Positions 8,018 through 17,465 are shown, counted from the stretch's first letter. The stretch: 64,000 bases of DNA from Rheinheimera faecalis (GCF_021290965.1 NZ_JAJOYT010000015.1:22512-86511); one strand, 5' to 3'. Notes: generated from the letters alone by a model not told the origin. Made by a program: numbers and translations.

Positions 8018-8965
8018 ATGAAGATCAAATCCATAGTTGCAGGTTTGGGCCTGTGTTTAGTTTGTCACAGCAGTTTTGCCACCACTGTAGGTTTTGCTCA
8101 GGTCGGGTCGGAAAGCGGCTGGCGTACCAGTTTTTCCGAGTCTGTTAAAGCTGAAGCAAAAAAACGCGGCATCGATCTGAAGTTTTCTGATGCGCAGCAA
8201 AAACAGGAAAACCAAATCAAAGCGGTGCGCAGTTTTATTGCTCAGGGTGTGGACGCCATTATCATAGCTCCAGTGGTCGAAACCGGCTGGACCCCTGTGT
8301 TAAAAGAAGCCAAACGTGCCCGCATTCCCGTGGTCATCGTCGATCGTAATGTGCAAGTGCAGGACGAATCGTTATTTGTCACCCGTATCGCCTCCGACTT
8401 TGTTGAAGAAGGCCGCAAAGCGGCGACCTGGTTAATGAGCCAACCTGCGGCTCAAAAGCAGTGCAATATCATTGAGCTGCAAGGCACAGTCGGTGCTACT
8501 GCAGCCATAGACCGCGCTAAAGGTTTTAACGAAGTGTTGGCAAAACACCCACAAGCCAAAATTGTCCGCAGTCAAACCGCAGAATTTACCCGTGCCAAAG
8601 GCAAAGAAGTGATGGAGTCTTTGCTCAAAGCAGAGCAGGGTGGCAAAGGCATTTGTGCACTCTGGGCTCATAACGATGAAATGGCCTTAGGCGCTATTCA
8701 GGCGATAAAAGAAGCTGGCTTAAAGCCAGGCAAAGATTTGCTGGTGGTGTCTGTGGATGCTGTACCTGATTACTTTAAAGCCATGGCGGATGGTGACGCC
8801 AATGCCACAGTGGAGCTGAACCCGCATTTAGGTGGCCCGGCTTTTGATGTGATTGAAGCTTATCTGAAAGGTAAAAAAGACACAGAAAAGCTGATCCGTA
8901 CCACAGGGGATTTATTCCTGCAGGATACGGCTGCAGCTGAATATGAAAAAAGACGCCTGAAGTAA
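8018..8965 (+). CDS. ytfQ: YtfQ-like periplasmic sugar-binding protein of ABC importer
   Basis: A 315-residue exported binding protein with a signal peptide ending near residue 21 (HSSFA). The mature part shares long stretches with E. coli YtfQ (VGFAQVGSESGW, QQKQENQIKAVRSF, NIIELQGTVGA, KGKEVMESLLKAE). E. coli YtfQ binds galactofuranose; homologous systems in Shewanella-type bacteria are assigned to L-arabinose, and the operon makes that the likely substrate here. The ATG at 8018 has a strong AAGGGGAG site. A GC-rich hairpin directly after the gene may keep its transcript more abundant than the membrane components. Confidence 0.88.
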   Translation: MKIKSIVAGLGLCLVCHSSFATTVGFAQVGSESGWRTSFSESVKAEAKKRGIDLKFSDAQQKQENQIKAVRSFIAQGVDAIIIAPVVETGWTPVLKEAKRARIPVVIVDRNVQVQDESLFVTRIASDFVEEGRKAATWLMSQPAAQKQCNIIELQGTVGATAAIDRAKGFNEVLAKHPQAKIVRSQTAEFTRAKGKEVMESLLKAEQGGKGICALWAHNDEMALGAIQAIKEAGLKPGKDLLVVSVDAVPDYFKAMADGDANATVELNPHLGGPAFDVIEAYLKGKKDTEKLIRTTGDLFLQDTAAAEYEKRRLK

Positions 8966-8978
8966 TTAATTTTGTAAC

Positions 8979-8997
8979 GCCAGCCTGCATGGCTGGC
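8979..8997 (+). promoter_or_regulatory. Stem-loop between binding-protein and ATPase genes
   Basis: GCCAGCC, loop TGCAT, GGCTGGC, followed by TTTC. Such hairpins after the binding-protein gene commonly protect the upstream message or cause partial termination, giving an excess of binding protein over transporter. Confidence 0.6.
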
Positions 8998-9012
8998 TTT
9001 CAGGAGGTCCTG

Positions 9013-10548
9013 ATGTCTAATCAGATGAATACCGCAGCACAACCAGTGCTGCAACTGCGGCAGATAAACAAAAACTTCCCAGGTGTAAAAGCGTTGCAGC
9101 AAGCCCAGCTGAGTTTATATGCCGGTGAAGTGCATGCCTTATTGGGTGAAAATGGCGCCGGTAAATCCACTTTAGTCAAAGTGATGACAGGTGTGCTGCA
9201 AAAAGATGCAGGCGAGATGCTGCTGGATTCTACAGCTCAAAGTTTTGATTCACCCAAAGATGCGCAGAAAGCTGGTATCAGCACTGTGTATCAGGAAGTG
9301 AATTTACTGCCGAATTTATCGGTAGCTCATAACCTGTTTTTAGGTTCAGAACCTAAGCGTTTTGGCCTGATAGATAAAAAAGCCATGGCAGCGCAGGCCA
9401 GGCAATTATTAAGCACGTTCGGCCTTGATATCAACGTGACTGCGCCTTTGTCTGAGTTCTCAGTCGCAGTGCAGCAGTTGGTGGCTATTGCCCGTGGTAT
9501 AGCCCCTAAACGTGGTGCAGCTTGTACCAAAGTGCTGGTGCTGGATGAACCCACCGCCAGTTTAGATGCCGATGAAGTTCAGGTTTTATTTCAGGTGCTG
9601 CGCCAGTTGAAACAACAAGGTGTGGCCATTGTTTTTATTACTCACTTTTTGGATCAGGTTTATCAAATCAGTGACCGGATTACGGTCATGCGTAACGGTT
9701 GTTTTGTCGGTGAATACCAGACTGCCCATTTAAATAAAGCCGAATTGATTGCCGCTATGCTGGGTAAAGAGCTGTGTCAGCAGCGTCATCAGGCACCTTG
9801 TCAGGCAGTGGAACACTCAGAATCTATTTTAACAGCGCGGCAGTTAAGCTCTGGCCAGTCTGTGCAACAGCTGGATCTGGATTTACCTGCGGGCCAGGCT
9901 GTGGGTTTAGCGGGTTTATTAGGTTCGGGTCGTACTGAAATTTGTCGTCTGCTATTTGGTTTGGATCAAGCCGATAGTGGCACCTTAAGTTTTGCAGGTT
10001 CGCCCATTAAACTGAGTAATCCGGCACAAGCCATAGCCCTTGGTATTGCGCTTTGTCCTGAAGATCGTAAATCCCAGGGCATGATTGCGCCTTTATCCAT
10101 CCGTGAAAATATCAGCTTAGCGCTGCAGGCCAAACAAGGCTGGTGGCGGGTGATTTCGAAAAAGAAACAGCAGCAACTGGCTGATTTTTATATTGAAAAA
10201 CTGCAAATCGCCACGCCGGACGCCGACAAAGCTATAGGTCAGCTCAGTGGTGGCAATCAGCAAAAAGTGATTCTGGCACGCTGGCTGGCCGTGGAACCCC
10301 AGTTGTTGTTACTGGACGAACCTACCCGTGGCATCGACATTGGTGCTCATGCTGAAATATTGCAGCTGATCCGGCAGCTTTGTCAGCAGGGCATGTCTTT
10401 ATTGGTCACCTCATCCGAGTTGGAAGAACTCACCGCCTTTTCCAGCAAAATTGTGGTCATGCGTGACCGGAAAAAAGTAGCAGAGCTAAGTGGTGAGGAT
10501 CTGAACCCGGATCGCATTATGGCTGCTATTGCGGGAGCCAGCGTATGA
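9013..10548 (+). CDS. ytfR: Sugar ABC transporter, two-domain ATPase (YtfR-like)
   Basis: A 511-residue protein with two fused nucleotide-binding domains, as usual for carbohydrate-uptake family 2 importers. Domain 1 has a full Walker A (GENGAGKST) and Walker B (VLDEPTASLD). Domain 2 has a degenerate Walker A (GLLGSGRTE) but an intact signature LSGGNQQK and Walker B LLLDEPTRGID. The ATG at 9013 has an AGGAGG site. The last four bases overlap the first permease gene. It powers uptake through the two following permeases. Confidence 0.9.
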   Translation: MSNQMNTAAQPVLQLRQINKNFPGVKALQQAQLSLYAGEVHALLGENGAGKSTLVKVMTGVLQKDAGEMLLDSTAQSFDSPKDAQKAGISTVYQEVNLLPNLSVAHNLFLGSEPKRFGLIDKKAMAAQARQLLSTFGLDINVTAPLSEFSVAVQQLVAIARGIAPKRGAACTKVLVLDEPTASLDADEVQVLFQVLRQLKQQGVAIVFITHFLDQVYQISDRITVMRNGCFVGEYQTAHLNKAELIAAMLGKELCQQRHQAPCQAVEHSESILTARQLSSGQSVQQLDLDLPAGQAVGLAGLLGSGRTEICRLLFGLDQADSGTLSFAGSPIKLSNPAQAIALGIALCPEDRKSQGMIAPLSIRENISLALQAKQGWWRVISKKKQQQLADFYIEKLQIATPDADKAIGQLSGGNQQKVILARWLAVEPQLLLLDEPTRGIDIGAHAEILQLIRQLCQQGMSLLVTSSELEELTAFSSKIVVMRDRKKVAELSGEDLNPDRIMAAIAGASV

Positions 10549-11648
10549 GAGCCGAAGGAGCTGTAGTGGAACAGACCCACCAAGATCAATCAAAAGCCGA
10601 TCAACTAAAAGCTGCCAGGCAGGCGCGTTATAGCCCGGGCCAGTCGGCGCATCAATTTAGCTTATACCTCTATCCGTTACTGGCTTTAGCTTTGTTATTG
10701 CTGGTGAATTTGCTGTTAGACCCACAGTTTTTTTCACTGCAATGGCAAGATGGCCGCTTGTATGGGCCTTTGATTGATATTTTAAATCGCAGTGCACCAG
10801 TGGCTTTGCTGGCCATCGGCATGAGTTTAGTCATAGCCACTGGTGGTATTGATCTGTCGGTTGGCGCTGTGATGGCGATTTGCGGCGCAGTGTGCGCTAA
10901 CTTATTAGTGCTGGGGGACTGGTCCATTCCTGCTGTGATAGGCCTGGCTGTTCTGACAGGTTTAGCTTGTGGCTTGGTGAATGGCTTTATGGTCAGTTAT
11001 CTCGGCATTCAGCCTATAGTGGCGACTTTAGTGCTGATGGTGGCAGGGCGTGGTGTGGCCCAGCTATTAAACCAAGGCCAGATTGTCACCTTTCAGAACC
11101 CTGACTTTGCCGCTTTAGGTTCAGGCTCCTTTTTAGGCTTACCAATACCTGTCTGGCTGGTATTGCTGGCGCTGCTTATTATGCAGTTGCTATTGCGACG
11201 CACAGCTTTGGGCTTATTTATTGAAGCTGTAGGTTGCAATGCCAAAGCCAGCCGTTATTTGGGCATAGATGACAGAGGCATTAAGCTGACTGTGTATTTA
11301 CTGGCCGGTGGCTGCGCAGCTTTGGCCGGTATTATAGCTACAGCTGATATTCAGGGCTCGGACGCCAATAACGCAGGTTTATGGTTAGAGCTGGATGCGA
11401 TTTTAGCTGTGGTTATAGGCGGTGCGGCTTTAACAGGCGGGCGTTTTTCTTTGCCTCGTGCCGTAATAGGAGTGCTGATTATTCAGGCCTTAAGCACCAC
11501 CATAGTGGTCAGTGGTTTACCTTCTAAATTTAATTTATTAATTAAAGCCTTAGTGATATTGCTTGTGCTGATGTTGCAGTCTGAACTGTTTCGTCATCAA
11601 CTTAAAACCTTGTTTAGTTTTGGCAAGCTGCGTGGAGGAAAAGCCTGA
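10545..11648 (+). CDS. ytfT: Sugar ABC transporter permease, YtfT-like
   Basis: A 367-residue inner-membrane protein with about eight to ten hydrophobic segments. It carries the family motif ATGGIDLSVGAVMAICG in the first third and AVVIGGAALTGG near the end, both typical of the BPD_transp_2 permeases. The ATG overlaps the ATPase stop (ATGA). A second possible start, GTG at 10566, has its own AAGGAG site, so the first seven codons are uncertain. It pairs with the next gene as a heterodimeric channel. Confidence 0.88.
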   Translation: MRAEGAVVEQTHQDQSKADQLKAARQARYSPGQSAHQFSLYLYPLLALALLLLVNLLLDPQFFSLQWQDGRLYGPLIDILNRSAPVALLAIGMSLVIATGGIDLSVGAVMAICGAVCANLLVLGDWSIPAVIGLAVLTGLACGLVNGFMVSYLGIQPIVATLVLMVAGRGVAQLLNQGQIVTFQNPDFAALGSGSFLGLPIPVWLVLLALLIMQLLLRRTALGLFIEAVGCNAKASRYLGIDDRGIKLTVYLLAGGCAALAGIIATADIQGSDANNAGLWLELDAILAVVIGGAALTGGRFSLPRAVIGVLIIQALSTTIVVSGLPSKFNLLIKALVILLVLMLQSELFRHQLKTLFSFGKLRGGKA

Positions 11649-12619
11649 TGTCCCGCACTTATTTACCTTTGTGGATCACCTTTGCTCTGGTGTTGTTGAT
11701 GTTTGGCGCTGGTGCCAGCCAGTTTGATGGGTTTGCCAGTCTGCGAGTGGTTACTAACTTAATTAGCGACAATGCCTTTTTGCTGGTCACAGCTTTGGGT
11801 ATGACACTGGTGATTTTATCTGGCGGTATAGATTTATCAGTGGGTTCTGTTATTGCGTTAAGTGGTGTGGCGGCGGCCTTGCTTATTGGACCTTATCAAT
11901 GGCATCCACTGCTCGCTTTTGCTGTGATATTGCCTTGTGCGGCGCTGTTTGGTGCTGGTATGGGCGCTTTAATTCAGTATTACCAGCTACAGCCTTTTAT
12001 CGTCACTTTGGCGGGCATGTTTTTAGCCCGGGGTGTGGCAACCTTACTCAGTGAAGAGTCTGTCGCTATTGAACATCCTTTTTATGATGCAGTGGCCGAG
12101 TTTGGGCTGGAGCTGCCGGATGGTGGTTGGCTGGGCGCTACCTCTTTACTGACCATAGCCCTGGTGCTACTGATGTTGGTACTTACTCACTACAGCCGCT
12201 TTGGCTCTTATGTCTATGCCTTGGGTGGCAATAGCCAATCGGCCCAACTGATGGGGGTTCCTGTCGCCCGTACTACCATTTTGTTGTATGCCTCAAGCAG
12301 TATGCTGGCTGCTATGGCCGGTATTATTTTTAGTTTTTATACTTACTCAGGTTATGCGCTCGCTGCTGTAGGTGTCGAACTGGATGCGATAGCTGCTGTG
12401 GTGATAGGTGGCACCTTACTGACAGGTGGCAGTGGTTTTATTATCGGCACTGTGTTGGGTGTATTGCTGATGGGCCTTATTCAAACCTATATCAATTTTG
12501 ACGGCAGCTTAAGCAGCTGGTGGAGCAAAATAGTGATAGGCGGTCTGCTGTTTTTCTTTATCGCTTTGCAAAAGCTACTGAGTAAAAAATTGCAGAATAA
12601 TGCAGTGAGCAAAGCATGA
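11648..12619 (+). CDS. yjfF: Sugar ABC transporter permease, YjfF-like
   Basis: A 323-residue inner-membrane permease of the same family as its neighbour, with LSGGIDLSVGSVIALSG and AVVIGGTLLTGGSG. Its start codon overlaps the previous stop by one base (TGATG) behind a GGAGG site. Together with the YtfT-like protein it should form the transmembrane channel of the arabinose importer. Confidence 0.88.
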   Translation: MSRTYLPLWITFALVLLMFGAGASQFDGFASLRVVTNLISDNAFLLVTALGMTLVILSGGIDLSVGSVIALSGVAAALLIGPYQWHPLLAFAVILPCAALFGAGMGALIQYYQLQPFIVTLAGMFLARGVATLLSEESVAIEHPFYDAVAEFGLELPDGGWLGATSLLTIALVLLMLVLTHYSRFGSYVYALGGNSQSAQLMGVPVARTTILLYASSSMLAAMAGIIFSFYTYSGYALAAVGVELDAIAAVVIGGTLLTGGSGFIIGTVLGVLLMGLIQTYINFDGSLSSWWSKIVIGGLLFFFIALQKLLSKKLQNNAVSKA

Positions 12620-13560
12620 CCGAACTGACTTTATTGCACAGCATTCCGCTTAAAAACAAATTAGGTGAAGGCATTGTCTGGCACAGCGCCAGCCAGTCGG
12701 TCTGGTGGACTGACATTCATGGCCGCTTTTTATATCAGCTGTTTTGGCCTTCACTGCAGTTAAATACCTATCCGCTGCCTGAACGTATCAGCTGTTTTGC
12801 TTTATTAAATCCAAATGACTCAATGCGCTCTGACTATTCGATGCTGGTGGCTTTTGAATCTGGTTTTGCTTTGTATCAACCTGCAAGTCAGGACATCTTT
12901 TGGTTGGTTAAACCTGAAACTCATTTATCCGGCAATCGCATGAACGATGGCCGTATAGACCGTCAGGGCAGGTTTTGGGCTGGCACTATGAAAGAGCAGG
13001 ATCACGGCCAGCATGGCACTTTATACCGGCTGGATCAGCAAGGCTGTCATGCGATGATTACTGATTTACACATTCCAAATAGCCTGTGCTGGAATAAAAA
13101 CAGCAACTTGATGTATCACGCCGACTCACCGACAGGTGTGATTTATTCTTATGGCTTTGATGCGGTTCAAGGTTCTGTAAGTCAGCCGCATTTTTTTGCC
13201 AAAGTGCCCACAGGCGCAGAACCTGATGGCGCTGTAATAGATGCAGAGGATCATCTGCTTTGTGCTTTATGGGGCGGTGCTGCGATAGCCCGTTATTCGC
13301 CATCAGGGCAGCAAACTGCATTGCATCTTTTACCTGTCAGTCAGCCGACTTGTTTGGCTTTTGGCGGGCCTGAACTGGACCTGCTGTTTGTTACTACAGC
13401 CCGTCAGGGTTTAACCGAAGAACAGTTACAGGCTGAGCCTGATGCCGGCAGTTTATTGATTTATCAGTCACCTTATCAGGGCTTGCCTGAATCAGAATTG
13501 GCGGTGCTGGATTGGGTTGCTTTGCAAAAAAGTGGAGGTGGTTATGTGGAGGCTCTGTAG
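12616..13560 (+). CDS. L-arabinolactonase, SMP-30/gluconolactonase family
   Basis: A 314-residue six-bladed beta-propeller of the SMP-30/regucalcin/gluconolactonase family. The metal ligands appear in order: glutamate in LGEGIVWH (about residue 16), asparagine in IPNSLCWN and aspartate in MYHADSPTG; GNRMNDGRID and GRFWAGTM are also conserved. It would hydrolyse L-arabinono-1,4-lactone to L-arabonate. It overlaps the permease gene by four bases (ATGA) and the next GH43 gene by 17 bases. Lactone identity is inferred from the operon. Confidence 0.83.
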   Translation: MTELTLLHSIPLKNKLGEGIVWHSASQSVWWTDIHGRFLYQLFWPSLQLNTYPLPERISCFALLNPNDSMRSDYSMLVAFESGFALYQPASQDIFWLVKPETHLSGNRMNDGRIDRQGRFWAGTMKEQDHGQHGTLYRLDQQGCHAMITDLHIPNSLCWNKNSNLMYHADSPTGVIYSYGFDAVQGSVSQPHFFAKVPTGAEPDGAVIDAEDHLLCALWGGAAIARYSPSGQQTALHLLPVSQPTCLAFGGPELDLLFVTTARQGLTEEQLQAEPDAGSLLIYQSPYQGLPESELAVLDWVALQKSGGGYVEAL

Positions 13561-14530
13561 TTTTTTACTGATAAGCCTGCTGAGTTTTAACCTGCTTGCG
13601 CAAGACGCAGAACCTCTGATTAAAAACCGCGCCGATCCCTGGGTCTATCGCGCTGCAGCAGATTCTTACTATTTCACAGCTTCAGTGCCGGAGTTTGATC
13701 GTATTGAGTTACGCCATAGTTCAAGCATTAAAGGCTTAGCACAAGCAGCACCTAAAGTGATTTGGCGCAAAAAAGATAAAGGCCCTATGAGCGCTAATAT
13801 CTGGGCGCCTGAGCTGCACCGTATAGACGGCAGCTGGTATATCTACTTTGCTGCCGGAAAGAGCGAAGAAGCTTTTCATATCCGCACTTATGTGCTGAAA
13901 AACAGCTCTGCCGATCCATTACAAGGGCAGTGGCAAGAGCTGGGGCCGCTGAATACAGGCTGGGATAGTTTTAATCTGGATGCGACTCACTTTGAGCATC
14001 AGGGGAAGCATTATCTGGTCTGGGCACAGCAGGATAAAAACAAAAGTTATAACAGCGCTTTGTGGATAGCTAAAATGCGTAGCGCCACAGAGCTTGAATT
14101 ACCCGCTACTTTACTGACAGAACCGCTTCTTGACTGGGAGGTCTTGGGTTATAAGGTCAATGAAGGGCCTGCAGTGCTGATTAAAAACGGCAAAGTCTGG
14201 CTGGCCTATTCAGCCAGTGCCACCGATCACCGCTACGCTATGGGCTTGCTGAGTGCTTCAGCAGATGCAGATTTATTGAAGACCGAAAACTGGACCAAAG
14301 CGCCCAAACCGGTGTTTTACACCAACGACAGCCTGAAACGTTTTGGCCCTGGCCATAACAGCTTTGTGTTGGCCGAAGATGGCGTCACCGATTTAATGCT
14401 GTATCACGCCCGTGATTACAAAGAAATTCAGGGCAATCCATTGCAGGATGGCAATAGACATACTCGTGTGCGGCCTGTGTACTGGACAGACAAAGGCCAG
14501 TTAGATTTTGCGCAGGATAAGCCCGACTAA
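13544..14530 (+). CDS. Secreted GH43 exo-arabinofuranosidase-like enzyme (subfamily 26 type)
   Basis: A 328-residue protein with a signal peptide (cleavage near LLAQ, residue 20). The opening NRADPWVYRA...YYFTASVPEFDRIELR resembles exo-1,5-alpha-L-arabinofuranosidases of GH43 subfamily 26. Catalytic residues by position are D31, D146 (NLDATHF) and E207 (VNEGPA). It should release arabinose from linear arabino-oligosaccharides outside the inner membrane. The ATG at 13544 lies within the lactonase 3' end behind GGAGG. It is the last gene of the operon, followed by a terminator. Confidence 0.85.
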   Translation: MWRLCSFLLISLLSFNLLAQDAEPLIKNRADPWVYRAAADSYYFTASVPEFDRIELRHSSSIKGLAQAAPKVIWRKKDKGPMSANIWAPELHRIDGSWYIYFAAGKSEEAFHIRTYVLKNSSADPLQGQWQELGPLNTGWDSFNLDATHFEHQGKHYLVWAQQDKNKSYNSALWIAKMRSATELELPATLLTEPLLDWEVLGYKVNEGPAVLIKNGKVWLAYSASATDHRYAMGLLSASADADLLKTENWTKAPKPVFYTNDSLKRFGPGHNSFVLAEDGVTDLMLYHARDYKEIQGNPLQDGNRHTRVRPVYWTDKGQLDFAQDKPD

Positions 14531-14558
14531 CTCATTGTTCCGTTAACCTCTACTGTTC

Positions 14559-14598
14559 ACGCCTTGTAACAATTTTGTTGCAGGGCGTTTTTGTTTTT
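14559..14598 (+). terminator. Terminator of the arabinose operon
   Basis: An imperfect hairpin (ACGCC-TTGTAACAA / TTGTTGCA-GGGCGT) is followed by TTTTGTTTTT. It closes the plus-strand operon that begins at 2602. Confidence 0.75.
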
Positions 14599-14652
14599 CG
14601 TTTAGTCTTAACCTTTTGTAATTCTCTTTCAGAAAAAGGGCAGGGAGAAGGT

Positions 14653-15978
14653 ATGAGGTTAAAACATTCAGCTTTGGCGCTGATGCTCGGACTGGTGTTC
14701 AGTTCTGCACAAGCAACAGAAGCCAAAGATATTCAAAGTTTTACGCTTAAAAATGGTATGAAAATTCTGGTGCTGGAAGATGCGTCTATTCCCAATGCCA
14801 ACAGTTATTTATTCTGGAAAGTAGGTTCACGCAACGAATACCCAGGCATTACAGGCATCTCCCATTTCTTTGAACATATGATGTTTAACGGCGCGAAAAA
14901 GTACGGTCCAAAGATGTTTGACCGCACTATGGAAGCTGCTGGTGGCGCTAACAATGCCTACACCACTGAAGATTTAACTGTTTATACCAACTGGTTCCCT
15001 GCCAATGCGTTGGAGACTATTTTTGATTTAGAAGCCGACCGTATAGGCCATTTGGATATCAATGCCAAAATGGTTGAAAGCGAACGAGGCGTAGTGGCTT
15101 CTGAACGTACTACTGGTCTTGAAAACTCCAACTTTCGGACTATTCAGGAAGAAATGAAAGGCGTAGCTTTTCACGCTCATCCCTACAGCTGGTCTGTGAT
15201 TGGGCATGAGTCGGACATCAAAGCCTGGACTTTGGATGACTTAAAGCGTTATCACAAAACCTATTACGCGCCAAACAACGCAGTGATGGTTGTAACAGGG
15301 GATGTAAAACTCTCTGAAGTAAAAAAGCTGGCAGAGCAGTATCTGGAGCCTATTCCGGCTCAGCCTAAACCCGACGCTGTGCGCACAGTCGAGCCAGAGC
15401 AAAAAGGCGAACGTCGTGTTTATGTGCAAAAAGCCTCAGTCACCAGCCCTAACTTGCTGTTAGGTTTTCATATTCCGGCTAGCTCCAGCCCGGATTATTA
15501 TGCACTGGATTTACTGAACTCCATTTTAGGTGAAGGTAACAGCTCACGTTTGTATCAGGGCCTGGTCGACAAAGAACTGGCCGTGGATGTGTTTAGCTAT
15601 TTGCCTATGTCCTTTGACCCAAACCTGTTTTATCTGATGGCTGTCGCCAATCCTGGTGTTAAAGCTGCGGATCTCGAGACAGCGCTGATTGGCGTTGTTA
15701 ATAAAGTCGCCAAAGAAGGTGTAACTCAAGCTGAGCTTGAAAAAGCCAAAAACCAAAAGCTGATGCAGTTCTACCGTGAAATGGAAACCATCAATGGTAA
15801 AGCCGATATTATCGGCACCTACGAGCTGTATTTTGGCAGCTATCAGAAGTTGTTTGATGCACCGAAAAACTATCAAAAAGTCACCCCTGCTGATATTCAG
15901 CGGGTGGCACAAAGTTACCTGAAAAAATCCAACCGCACTGTTGCTGTGCTGGACTCTGCTGAGGATAAAGATCTATGA
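14653..15978 (+). CDS. M16 zinc metallopeptidase, catalytic subunit
   Basis: A 441-residue pitrilysin-family peptidase with a signal peptide (to about residue 20, SSAQA) and the inverted zinc motif HFFEH (H71, E74, H75), with the downstream glutamate region ESERGVVASER. M16B proteins of this kind act in the periplasm in pairs, one catalytic and one motif-less partner. The start at 14653 follows GGGAGAAGG. The next gene overlaps its stop by four bases, so both are co-expressed. Substrate unknown; no obvious tie to arabinose genes. Confidence 0.9.
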   Translation: MRLKHSALALMLGLVFSSAQATEAKDIQSFTLKNGMKILVLEDASIPNANSYLFWKVGSRNEYPGITGISHFFEHMMFNGAKKYGPKMFDRTMEAAGGANNAYTTEDLTVYTNWFPANALETIFDLEADRIGHLDINAKMVESERGVVASERTTGLENSNFRTIQEEMKGVAFHAHPYSWSVIGHESDIKAWTLDDLKRYHKTYYAPNNAVMVVTGDVKLSEVKKLAEQYLEPIPAQPKPDAVRTVEPEQKGERRVYVQKASVTSPNLLLGFHIPASSSPDYYALDLLNSILGEGNSSRLYQGLVDKELAVDVFSYLPMSFDPNLFYLMAVANPGVKAADLETALIGVVNKVAKEGVTQAELEKAKNQKLMQFYREMETINGKADIIGTYELYFGSYQKLFDAPKNYQKVTPADIQRVAQSYLKKSNRTVAVLDSAEDKDL

Positions 15979-17393
15979 GCTATTTCACTAAAACTCCCAA
16001 AGCGGCGGCGCTGGTTTTAATCAGCTCTTTTGTTTTTGCCTTGCCGGTTATGGCAGAGCAAACAAAGAGCCAAAGCAGCTTCCAAATGCCAGCTTATGAA
16101 CAATTGAAGCTGGATAATGGCCTGACCGTCTTTTTATTGCCCCAACATGAAGTGCCATTAATTACAGTGCAGGCCACAGTACGTGCTGGTGCAGTCAATG
16201 ACAAAGTTGCTGGTTTATCACAGTTGACCAGTCAGGCTTTATTGTTAGGCGCAGGCGGTAAAACCAAAGCTGAAATTGAACAACTGGTCGACTTTTTAGG
16301 CGCCAGTTTAAACAGCAATGGTTCAATGGAAGGTTCCAGTCTACGGGCTGATTTTATGGCCAAAGACGCTGAACAAATGCTGTCTGTGCTGCATATGGTG
16401 CTGACTCAACCCGGTTTTGATGTGGCTGAGTTTGATAAGTTAAAAGCCCGCCAAATAGCCGCTGTGGCTCAGGCTAAAGAAAGCCCACGTATGGTGATCG
16501 ACCAGTACTTTAATAAGCTGGTATTTGAATCTCACCCTTACGGTAACGCTACTTCTGGTACTGCGGAGTCGTTAAAAAGCATCAGCCAGCAGCAAGTGAA
16601 AGATTTCCACCAGAGCTTTTATCAGCCTGCTAATACAGCCATCAGCATAGTGGGCGACTTCAAACCTGCAGTGATGAAAGCGCAGCTACAAAAACTCTTT
16701 GCCAGTTGGAAAAATGGCGCAGCAGTGACACAACCTGATTTAACTGCTGCTTTACCTCAAACCAGCAAATCCAAAGTGCTGCTGGTGAATAAAGCCGATG
16801 CGATAGAAACCACTTTTAGTATTGGTGGTGTAGGTGTTAAGCAAGATAACCCGGATTATGTCGGTATCTCAGTGGTCAATACAGTTTTGGGTGGCCGTTT
16901 TACCTCCTGGCTGAATGATGAGCTGCGGGTGAATTCTGGTTTAACTTATGGTGCAGGCTCAGGTTTTGAACGTTATTCTGCCAGCGGCACATTTAGCATC
17001 GGCAGTTTTACCAAAACTGAAAGTACCAAAGCAGCCGTGGATTTAGCGCTAAAAACTTATCAGCGCTTATGGGATAAGGGCATAGATCAAGCCACGCTGG
17101 ACTCCGCCAAAGCTTATGTCAAAGGCCAGTTCCCACCTCGTTTTGAAACCAATACAGCCTTAGCTGGCTTGTTAGGCGATATGTACCTCTATGGTTTTAA
17201 TCAGGACTTTATCAACAGCTTCCAAAGCAAAGTGGATCAACTGACAGTGGCTGAAAGCAAACGTCTGATCAATAGCTACTTTCCTAAAGAGCAGCTGCAA
17301 TTTGTGCTGATTGGCAAAGCTGAAACCATTAAAGACATCGCCAAAAGTTATGGTGAAGTCACACAAGTGGAAATCACTGCTGATAGTTTCTAG
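15975..17393 (+). CDS. M16 peptidase-like partner lacking the zinc motif
   Basis: A 472-residue M16 homologue with a signal peptide (LPVMA, near residue 27). Where the catalytic subunit has HFFEH this one has SQALLLGAGG, so it cannot bind zinc. It retains the GLTYGAGSGFERY region, which carries the substrate-gripping residues of the non-catalytic half. It should form a heterodimer with the preceding protein in the periplasm. ATGA overlap with the upstream gene; a strong terminator follows. Confidence 0.88.
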   Translation: MSYFTKTPKAAALVLISSFVFALPVMAEQTKSQSSFQMPAYEQLKLDNGLTVFLLPQHEVPLITVQATVRAGAVNDKVAGLSQLTSQALLLGAGGKTKAEIEQLVDFLGASLNSNGSMEGSSLRADFMAKDAEQMLSVLHMVLTQPGFDVAEFDKLKARQIAAVAQAKESPRMVIDQYFNKLVFESHPYGNATSGTAESLKSISQQQVKDFHQSFYQPANTAISIVGDFKPAVMKAQLQKLFASWKNGAAVTQPDLTAALPQTSKSKVLLVNKADAIETTFSIGGVGVKQDNPDYVGISVVNTVLGGRFTSWLNDELRVNSGLTYGAGSGFERYSASGTFSIGSFTKTESTKAAVDLALKTYQRLWDKGIDQATLDSAKAYVKGQFPPRFETNTALAGLLGDMYLYGFNQDFINSFQSKVDQLTVAESKRLINSYFPKEQLQFVLIGKAETIKDIAKSYGEVTQVEITADSF

Positions 17394-17404
17394 TCAAAAG
17401 CTAT

Positions 17405-17434
17405 GGCCCTGCAGCAATGCAGGGCCTTATACTT
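17405..17434 (+). terminator. Terminator after the M16 pair
   Basis: A 9-bp perfect stem GGCCCTGCA with a GCAA tetraloop is followed by TTATACTT. Confidence 0.8.
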
Positions 17435-17465
17435 AAGCCATAACCTCTATAGATAAGTACTTCGC

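Noticed and set aside
8018..13560. Ribose or galactofuranose utilisation operon
   Set aside because: The importer resembles YtfQRT-YjfF, but the enzymes around it form the arabinose oxidation route and no galactofuranose or ribose enzymes are present.
15975..17393. Pseudogene call for the second M16 protein because it lacks the zinc motif
   Set aside because: Motif-less partners are normal in heterodimeric M16B pairs and the reading frame is full length.
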